Below are positions 58,395 through 64,000 of a stretch of 64,000 nucleotides of DNA, piece by piece. Made by a program: the position numbers and the translations under genes. The DNA is taken from the NCBI RefSeq assembly GCF_004362405.1, contig NZ_SNXE01000002.1:364191-428190 (forward strand), in the 5' to 3' direction. This DNA is from Roseateles asaccharophilus (GTDB taxonomy: Bacteria > Pseudomonadota > Gammaproteobacteria > Burkholderiales > Burkholderiaceae_C). Below the pieces are notes generated by a model. It was not told the DNA's origin. It saw only the letters and a list, made by a program, of their open reading frames with translations, and did no database searches. Position 1 is the first letter of the stretch, and each line of letters starts with the position of its first letter.

Positions 58395-61196
58395 TCACAA
58401 GCCAATCGATTTGCGCAAGGCTTGCACATCCGGGCGATTTGAAAGCCCGGGGGCGAGATTGAGGGCGGCCTTCAGTTCCTCTCGGGCTTCTGCTTTGCGG
58501 TCCAGGCGACTCAAGCCAGCGGCCAGACTCAGCCGCAGTTCCGGGGAGGACGGTGCGCGCAGCCTGGCCTCGCGCAGCCGATGCACGCCAGACTCCACCT
58601 CACCCTGCTGCACCATGATGGTGCCAAGCAGGGCCAGCGCTTCGGCATTGCCAGGTGCCAGTTGCACGGCTTTCTCGGCGGCGGACTTGGCCGCCGGGTC
58701 GCGGGCCTTCATGAGGCTGCCGGCGTACTTGAGCCACAGGACGGGGTTACCGCCATCGGCCTGAAGCAGACGCGAATAGCTCTGCTTGCTGTCCGACGCC
58801 AAGCCGGCCTGTGACTGAACCTCCGCCAGGGCAAACAGCGCGTTCCGGTCCTGAGGCTGCTTCTTGTGCCAATCGCTGAGCAGGCTGACGGCAGCCTGTG
58901 CCTGGCCGGAAGCGAGCAGGGCATTGGCCAGCAGAATGGCATTGGGCGTGCCGGGCGAGCGATTGAAGGCGTTGCGGTAGCTTTCTGCCGCCGCGGCAAA
59001 CTGGCCCCGACCCATGGCCGCATGGCCGTTGACGGTGTGCGTCAAGGTTTCATTGGGGTGTTTGGCATTGAGTGCCTTCAGTGCGGCATCGGCCTTGGCC
59101 CGGTCGCCGCGCTTGAACTCGATTTCCACCTGAAGGCTCATGGCGCCCAGATCGTTGGGGCGAGCCTGCAGGGCTTTCTGTACGTTGTAGATCGCGTCGT
59201 CCACGCCATCCGCGGCCAGCAGCATGCGGCCCAGCATGACCAGCCGCTCCGCATCCTGGTCCACCAGACGCGAGGCATCGCGGAGGGTGCCGCGCGCGCG
59301 CTGCAGATCACCGGCGCTCAGGTGGGCCTGGCCCAGGGCAATCAGCACCGGTACATCGCTGGGGTTCTTGGCGGCCAGGGTCTTGGCCACGCTCAGAGCG
59401 CGTGTGTTGTCGCCCTGCTTGCTCAGCGCATCGATCATGGCCATGCCGGCCCGGGTGTCGTTGGGCTGAAGGCTCATGGCCTGCTCCCACAGGGGCAGGG
59501 CCTCGTTCAGACGACCGGCGCGGAATTCCAGCACGCCGAGCTGGAACATGAGCCCGGCGTCACGGTTGTTCTCCTTGAGCAACTGGGTGAGCCTCTGGCG
59601 AGCCGGCTCGAAGCGGCGCTCCTCGATATCCAGCCAGCTCAGATTGACGGCGGCCGGGAGGAATTTGGGGTCCAGCTTGAGCACGCCCTCGAAGGCGTCG
59701 CGGGCCCCTTTCTTGTCTCCCGTACGGCCGCGGATATTGCCCAGGAAGCTGTGCATGGTGAAGTTGCCTGGGTCGACCTGGACGGCGGCCTCGGCCGTCT
59801 TGCGTGCCTTGTCGGCCAGCCCTTGCTGGGCATAGAGCATGGACAGGCGCGTCAGCACATCCACGTCCTTGGGGTTCTGCGCCAGTGCGGCTTCAAGCAG
59901 TTCGATACCCCGCTTGTCATTGCCCAGGCCCAGCTGAGTGATGCCCAGGTCCCGCATGACCATGGGGCTGGGTGCCTTGCTCATGGCCTGTTCGAAATAC
60001 TCGCTGGCTTGCCGATAGTGCTTGCGTCCGAGATGCAGTCGCCCCAGGGCGTTCAGGATGGCGGGCTCGTTGGGCGACTCGCGCAGCAGGCCTTCCAGGA
60101 TGGGCTGAGCCTGGCTGTACTCACGCGCATCGATCAGCAGCGAAGACAGCAGCAGCTGACCGGCAAAGTGCTTGGGCGCGAGTATCAGCAGGTTCTTGAG
60201 CCTCTCGCGGGCTTTCTCGGTATTGCCGAGCGCCTGATGGGACAGGGCGGCGGCCATCAGGATCGCCTCGTCCCCGTTGACCACACCGGGGGGCAGGATG
60301 TCGGTCTGTTCTACCACTTCCGTGAAGAACTTCTGGGCGCTCTTGCTGTCACCGCTGCGGGTGGCAAGTGCTGCGCGCAGATAGCTGGCTCTAGGGTCGA
60401 CGATGGCCCCCTGCTTCAGGATGTCCAGGGTCTTGCTGGCGTCGGCGTTGCGGCCCAGCAGGGCCTGCAGACCGGCCTTGGCCACTACGGCGTCCACCTG
60501 GCCTTTCTCCAGGGCCAGTGCGCGGTCCAGGGCGGCGAGCGCTGGTGTGCTCTCGCCAGTGCTCTGCAGCACGGCTGCCAGGGCGGTCCAGGCGCTGGCC
60601 GATTTGGGCTCCAGCTCGGTGGCGCGGGTGGCGCTGGCCTTGGCGCCCGCCACATCACCGCTGCGCAGCTTGAGCTTGGCCTCGCCGATCAGCGGGGCCG
60701 CCATGTCCGGCGCGGCGCGGCGCGCCTGCTCGAAGCTTTGCGCCGCTAGCGTCCGGTTGCCTTGCATGGCATAGGCGCTGCCACGCAGCACCAGGACCTC
60801 GGCCAGGGTGCTGCCGCTCAAACCATCGGTATTCAGGCTCTCGATGATCTTGCGGTTCTCGCCCAGGATCAGGTAGACCTGACCCAGGGGGAGTACCACC
60901 TCGCTGCGCGCCACACCCAGGGCCTGGGCCTGCTCTAGCGCCGCTTCCGCGGCCTTGATGTCGCCGGTGCGCAGCAGGGCCTTGCCCAGCAGCAGGTGCG
61001 CGGCCAGCATCTTCGGGTCGGCCTGGATGGCGTTCTTGAGCTGGACGATGGCGCCGCTCAGGTCTTCCTTGGCGTAGCGGGTCAGGGCATCGTCATAGTG
61101 ACGGCTGCCCGTGTTGGCCCAGGCGAGGGTCGATGCCAGTGCCAAGGGTGCCAGGGCGAGCTGAATACGGGTTTTCTGCTTGGAAATTCGTGTCAT
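58395..61196 (-). CDS. prsT: PrsT-like PEP-CTERM-system TPR protein
   Basis: A 933-residue exported protein made mostly of tetratricopeptide repeats. The signal peptide is about residues 1-27 (STLAWA). Some 20 TPR units follow, for example TRYAKEDLSGAIVQLKNAIQ, then LGRLHLGRKHYRQASEYFEQ and GQAHLSAGDLQRARGTLRDA. Length and repeat style match the PrsT family linked to PEP-CTERM/exosortase systems. Unlike PrsT proteins described as lipoproteins, no lipobox cysteine follows the signal peptide. It is 212 bases upstream of a PEP-CTERM gene on the same strand. A scaffold role in polysaccharide or protein sorting is likely. Confidence 0.82.
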   Translation of the reverse strand: MTRISKQKTRIQLALAPLALASTLAWANTGSRHYDDALTRYAKEDLSGAIVQLKNAIQADPKMLAAHLLLGKALLRTGDIKAAEAALEQAQALGVARSEVVLPLGQVYLILGENRKIIESLNTDGLSGSTLAEVLVLRGSAYAMQGNRTLAAQSFEQARRAAPDMAAPLIGEAKLKLRSGDVAGAKASATRATELEPKSASAWTALAAVLQSTGESTPALAALDRALALEKGQVDAVVAKAGLQALLGRNADASKTLDILKQGAIVDPRASYLRAALATRSGDSKSAQKFFTEVVEQTDILPPGVVNGDEAILMAAALSHQALGNTEKARERLKNLLILAPKHFAGQLLLSSLLIDAREYSQAQPILEGLLRESPNEPAILNALGRLHLGRKHYRQASEYFEQAMSKAPSPMVMRDLGITQLGLGNDKRGIELLEAALAQNPKDVDVLTRLSMLYAQQGLADKARKTAEAAVQVDPGNFTMHSFLGNIRGRTGDKKGARDAFEGVLKLDPKFLPAAVNLSWLDIEERRFEPARQRLTQLLKENNRDAGLMFQLGVLEFRAGRLNEALPLWEQAMSLQPNDTRAGMAMIDALSKQGDNTRALSVAKTLAAKNPSDVPVLIALGQAHLSAGDLQRARGTLRDASRLVDQDAERLVMLGRMLLAADGVDDAIYNVQKALQARPNDLGAMSLQVEIEFKRGDRAKADAALKALNAKHPNETLTHTVNGHAAMGRGQFAAAAESYRNAFNRSPGTPNAILLANALLASGQAQAAVSLLSDWHKKQPQDRNALFALAEVQSQAGLASDSKQSYSRLLQADGGNPVLWLKYAGSLMKARDPAAKSAAEKAVQLAPGNAEALALLGTIMVQQGEVESGVHRLREARLRAPSSPELRLSLAAGLSRLDRKAEAREELKAALNLAPGLSNRPDVQALRKSIGL

Positions 61197-61259
61197 GGCT
61201 TTTGCGCGCCAGGGGTGGAGCGCCTGTTGGCTGGCCCGGCATCGGGGCCCAGGAGGGGG

Positions 61260-61910
61260 TCAGTAGCGCAGCTGCAGGGTCAGCGTGTCGTTCTCGCGGC
61301 GCATCTGGAAGCGGTTGAGGAAGCTGTTGCCCAGCAGCACATGGCTCATCTGACCGGGCACGACGATGGCATCCACATTGTGGATCTCCACATCGCCCAC
61401 GCGCACGCTGGCCAGCTGCAAGACATGGGCGGGCACCACGCCATTGGCGGTTTGTGTCATGACGCGCCGCCCCTCGCTGAACTTCAGGCCCAGGCGCTCG
61501 GCTTCGGCCTGGGCCAGGGAGACCGTGGTGGCGCCGGTATCGACCAAGAACTGTGTGGCCCGGTTGTTGATGGTGCCTTGGGTGATGAAGTGCCCGCCCG
61601 GGCCCGAGCTCAGCACAATGGATCGTGCCTGGGGCGTGCTCTGCGCCGCAGCGCCGACCCGGGTGGGTGTGCTGCCCAGGGTCAGGCTCTGGCGACGACC
61701 GCCCTCAAGTTCAACCACGATCTGCTCACCCTCGAGGCTCAGCAGCGTGACGCCCCGAACCCGCTGGCCGACGTTGACGGTCGTCGGCTGCCCGTCAATC
61801 ACCAGCAGGGCGGCCTTCTGACCCAGGCTGCCATTGAAGCTGACGTTTTGGGCCCCCGATGCGCCGGCCATTGCCAGACCGGAGAGCAGCAAGGCGGGGG
61901 CACGCATCAT
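61260..61910 (-). CDS. Exported retropepsin-like aspartic protease (TIGR02281 type)
   Basis: A 216-residue protein with a signal peptide (about 1-20) and one retropepsin-like domain. The active-site motif FLVDTGATTVSLAQAEAERL has catalytic Asp124. It continues TANGVVPAHVLQLASVRVGD and ends with VLLGNSFLNRFQMR, the family's second hallmark. Such proteases work as homodimers, probably in the periplasm. It begins 5 bases past the yajQ stop, so it is probably co-transcribed with yajQ, and ends 63 bases before prsT. Substrate unknown. Confidence 0.87.
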   Translation of the reverse strand: MMRAPALLLSGLAMAGASGAQNVSFNGSLGQKAALLVIDGQPTTVNVGQRVRGVTLLSLEGEQIVVELEGGRRQSLTLGSTPTRVGAAAQSTPQARSIVLSSGPGGHFITQGTINNRATQFLVDTGATTVSLAQAEAERLGLKFSEGRRVMTQTANGVVPAHVLQLASVRVGDVEIHNVDAIVVPGQMSHVLLGNSFLNRFQMRRENDTLTLQLRY

Positions 61911-61915
61911 GTGGC

Positions 61916-62410
61916 TTACTTTCGGTAGTTGTCGAAGCTTAGCGGCAGGTCCGCCAGCTCCTTGCGCAGCACGCCCTGGGCGGCTTGCAGATCGTCCAGG
62001 CTTTTGCCGGTGATGCGCACGATATCGCCCTCGATGGCGGCCTGCACCTTGAGCTTGCTGTTCTTGATGGCGGCCACGACCTTTTTGGCTTCCGCGGCCT
62101 CCAGGCCGGACTTGATCTTGTAGACCTGCTTGACGCGGTCACCGCCGAGCTTCTCGATCTTCTCCTGCTTGTCCACAAAGCCCAGCACCACGCCCTGCTT
62201 TGTGAGCTTGGCATAGAGCACACCCTCGATCTGTTCGAGCTGGAACTCGGCATCGCCGGTGGCGTGGATCTCTTTTTCCTTGTCCTTGAACTCGATGCTG
62301 GCGCTGGTGCCCTTGAAGTCGAAGCGGGTGGAAATTTCCTTGGCGCTGGCGTCCACGCTATTGCGGACCTTGACCATATCGGGCTCGAGAACGGTATCAA
62401 AACTAGGCAT
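61916..62410 (-). CDS. yajQ: YajQ-family cyclic di-GMP-binding protein
   Basis: A 164-residue YajQ protein of normal length. Conserved parts are MPSFDTVLEPDMVKVRNSVD, STRFDFKGTSASIEFKDKEK and VRITGKSLDDLQAAQGVLRK. Some homologues bind c-di-GMP and act with a LysR-type regulator in virulence control; others bind nucleic acids. It is divergent from murB with 49 bases between start codons and is followed closely by the aspartic protease gene. A diguanylate cyclase is also encoded in the window, but no direct link is visible. Confidence 0.93.
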   Translation of the reverse strand: MPSFDTVLEPDMVKVRNSVDASAKEISTRFDFKGTSASIEFKDKEKEIHATGDAEFQLEQIEGVLYAKLTKQGVVLGFVDKQEKIEKLGGDRVKQVYKIKSGLEAAEAKKVVAAIKNSKLKVQAAIEGDIVRITGKSLDDLQAAQGVLRKELADLPLSFDNYRK

Positions 62411-62447
62411 ATCGGTTTTCTGTGCGGGCGGACTGCCCTTGATCGGC

Positions 62448-62453
62448 GAAAAT
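62448..62453 (+). promoter_or_regulatory. -10-like GAAAAT six bases before murB
   Basis: GAAAAT-TCTGCC-ATG precedes murB without a Shine-Dalgarno sequence in the short divergent region shared with yajQ. A transcript from it would start at or very near the ATG. Confidence 0.35.
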
Positions 62454-62459
62454 TCTGCC

Positions 62460-63536
62460 ATGCCCGACCACGCTGTAAATCCCCCGAACTCGCCGGCCCT
62501 GCTGCTGGAGAGGGATGTCAACCTCAAGTCCTACAACAGTTTCGGCCTTCCTGCCCTGGCCGAGCGCCTGGTGCGCATCCGCGAGGAGGCCGATGTACGC
62601 CGTGTGGTGGATCACCCCGAGCTGGGCCGCGCGCCCAAGTTCGTGCTGGGCGGCGGCAGCAATATCGTGCTCACCCGCGATGTGCAGGCCGTGGTGCTGA
62701 AGATGGAGATTCCCGGCGTCCGCCTGCTGGAAACCCGCGAGGACGCCTGGATCGTGGAGGCCGGCGCGGGTGTGCGCTGGCACGATCTGGTGAGCTGGAC
62801 CATCGAGCAGGGTTATCCCGGGCTGGAGAATCTGGCCCTGATCCCCGGCACCGTGGGCGCGGCGCCGGTGCAGAACATCGGCGCCTATGGCATCGAGCTC
62901 AAGGACCGGTTCGAGAGTCTGGATGCGGTGGATCTGGTCACCGGCCGCACGGCCCTGCTGCCGGCGGCCGTCTGCCGTTTCGGCTATCGCGACAGCGTGT
63001 TCAAGCAGGACGGCGAGGCCGTCTTCGGTGGCTTGGCGGGCAAGAGCGTGATCACCCGCGTGCGCTTTCGCCTGCCCCGACCCTGGCAGCCCCAGCTCGA
63101 CTATCTGGACCTGCAGCGCAAGATGGCCGAGACCGGCATCACGGCGCCGGATGCCCGCCAGATCTTTGACTGGGTCTGCGAGATCCGCCGCGCCAAGCTG
63201 CCCGACCCGGCCCGGATCGGCAATGCCGGCAGCTTTTTCAAGAACCCGGTGGTGAGCGAGGAGCAGTGCCGCGACATCATCGGCCGCGACCCCGGCATCG
63301 TGCACTACCCCATGCCGGACGGCACGGTGAAGCTGGCCGCGGGTTGGCTGATCGATGCCTGCGGCTGGAAGGGCAAGACCGTGGGGGGCGCGGCGGTCTA
63401 CGAGCGCCAGGCCCTGGTCCTGGTCAACCGGGGCGAGGCGCGCGGCGCCGAGGTCGTGACCCTGGCACGCGCCATCCAGGAAAGCGTCTATGGCCGCTTC
63501 GGCATCCGCCTGGAGCCCGAGCCGGTGCTGCTGTAA
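62460..63536 (+). CDS. murB: UDP-N-acetylenolpyruvoylglucosamine reductase
   Basis: A 358-residue FAD enzyme of peptidoglycan precursor synthesis that reduces UDP-GlcNAc-enolpyruvate to UDP-MurNAc. The FAD domain has LGGGSNIVLTRD and LENLALIPGTVGAAPVQNIG AYG. The catalytic serine is in RIGNAGSFFKNP, and the C-terminal glutamate region is RFGIRLEPEPVLL. It has the type I (E. coli-like) layout with the YGIELKDRFESL loop. The start MPDHAVN at 62460 is preferred; the longer frame would cover yajQ. Confidence 0.96.
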   Translation: MPDHAVNPPNSPALLLERDVNLKSYNSFGLPALAERLVRIREEADVRRVVDHPELGRAPKFVLGGGSNIVLTRDVQAVVLKMEIPGVRLLETREDAWIVEAGAGVRWHDLVSWTIEQGYPGLENLALIPGTVGAAPVQNIGAYGIELKDRFESLDAVDLVTGRTALLPAAVCRFGYRDSVFKQDGEAVFGGLAGKSVITRVRFRLPRPWQPQLDYLDLQRKMAETGITAPDARQIFDWVCEIRRAKLPDPARIGNAGSFFKNPVVSEEQCRDIIGRDPGIVHYPMPDGTVKLAAGWLIDACGWKGKTVGGAAVYERQALVLVNRGEARGAEVVTLARAIQESVYGRFGIRLEPEPVLL

Positions 63537-63573
63537 GCGCCACGCCTTGCGAGCCCGCCTGAGCTGAGGCTGC

Positions 63574-64000
63574 TCACAGCAGCCCGCGCTCGGCGCACAG
63601 GCTTGTGCTGCGCTCCATGGCCTCTCTGAGGCGCTGCGTGGTCTGCAGCAGGACCGGGGCATCGGCCCCTTCATGCACGGCCCGCTCCAACTCCCGTGCC
63701 GCACGGCAGACCCCCTTGAGGCCCAGATTGGCGCTGGCGCCCTTGAGTGCGTGGGCGGTGGCGCGAAGGGTTTCGGTATCGGGCTCCAGCAGGGCGACCT
63801 CGAGGCGCTCCAGGCTCTCGGGCAGCTCGCGCACAAAGCACTGATATAGCCCGGGCACCTTCTTGGGGGGCAGATGGCGCACCAGATTCCGCAGGACGCC
63901 CTCGTCGAACTCCGCTGCCTGGGCCCCTGCGGGCACGCTTTCACTTGAAGAAGGGGGCTTGCCGGCCTGTGGCGCTGCAGCCGGGGTCGAGGTCTCCTGT
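63574..64000 (-). CDS. C-terminal Hpt domain of a protein continuing beyond the window
   Basis: An open frame enters from the right edge and ends at 63574. The first visible part (about 25 residues, PQAGKPPSSSESVPAGAQ) is a Pro/Ser/Ala linker. It is followed by a histidine phosphotransfer domain of about 105 residues. The phosphoacceptor His lies in TLRATAHALKGASANLGLKG. A GTG at 63936 could start a stand-alone Hpt protein. The frame stays open without a stop to the edge, so the end of a hybrid kinase is more likely. It would be a possible partner for the hybrid kinase at 51054-52889. Confidence 0.8.
   Translation of the reverse strand, partial: QETSTPAAAPQAGKPPSSSESVPAGAQAAEFDEGVLRNLVRHLPPKKVPGLYQCFVRELPESLERLEVALLEPDTETLRATAHALKGASANLGLKGVCRAARELERAVHEGADAPVLLQTTQRLREAMERSTSLCAERGLL

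Noticed and set aside
58866-60749. A 627-codon open frame on the plus strand
   Set aside because: Antisense to the TPR gene; its apparent repeats are the reverse image of the TPR repeats.

Overview
The window is about 64 kb of GC-rich, gene-dense bacterial chromosome. Gene content and organisation point to a betaproteobacterium of the order Burkholderiales, probably near the Rubrivivax/Roseateles type of lineage. The supporting features are a PreTA reductive pyrimidine pathway, a pilE-fimT-pilV-pilW-pilX pilin operon, a PEP-CTERM protein beside a PrsT-like TPR protein, and the ribF-ileS-lspA order. The taxonomic placement is inference from style and was not searched. I found no rRNA, tRNA, CRISPR array, insertion sequence or prophage gene. 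No gene-free stretch exceeds 300 bases.

Layout. 1-2698: aconitase, cut by the window edge. 2814-9763 (minus): preT-preA-NCS1 permease-hydA-amidohydrolase, a complete reductive pyrimidine catabolism operon. A divergent TetR regulator (9897-10610) shares with it a RutR-like operator at 9823-9838. 10649-12116: tRNA deacylase, DUF1289 and a DsbA-fold isomerase. 12311-14002: an MHS-type transporter behind four 11-bp-phased TCAG repeats. 14255-17685: a small membrane protein, an orphan sensor kinase, a universal stress protein and Hsp20.

17941-22240 (plus) is the most unusual locus. It encodes a 'thermostable hemolysin' family protein, an AMP-binding enzyme, a heme-oxygenase-like diiron protein, an SDR and an exported TPR protein. 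These are translationally coupled or closely spaced. The operon is preceded by a PmrA/QseB-type direct repeat and followed by a convergent QseBC/TctDE-like two-component system (22275-24319). It looks like a small biosynthetic pathway with linked regulation; the product is unknown.

24421-26931: a diguanylate cyclase and a nitronate monooxygenase. 26983-32542: an iron-uptake cluster (Fur box, DUF4198, DUF3649, TonB-dependent siderophore receptor, PepSY protein, DUF3325). 32714-35082: two tandem paralogous branched-chain-type binding proteins without permease genes. 35134-39007 (minus): minor pilin operon ending in a 617-residue PilX-like protein with a repetitive, probably beta-solenoid body. 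39220-44084: two EamA transporters, an SDR, a CsgG/SH3 protein, and a quinone oxidoreductase broken by a one-base frameshift.

44064-52889: PAS kinase, DUF2189, lspA, ileS, ribF and a hybrid kinase. 53040-57126: rsuA-type pseudouridine synthase, P1 peptidase and a pair of acyl-CoA dehydrogenases. 57331-61910: PEP-CTERM protein, PrsT-like TPR protein and a retropepsin-like protease. 61916-64000: yajQ, murB and the end of a protein with an Hpt domain.

A recurrent pattern is a -10-like hexamer (GAYAAT, GAAAAT or TACAAT) only 6-8 bases before the ATG, without a Shine-Dalgarno sequence. It occurs at several genes and suggests leaderless transcripts.
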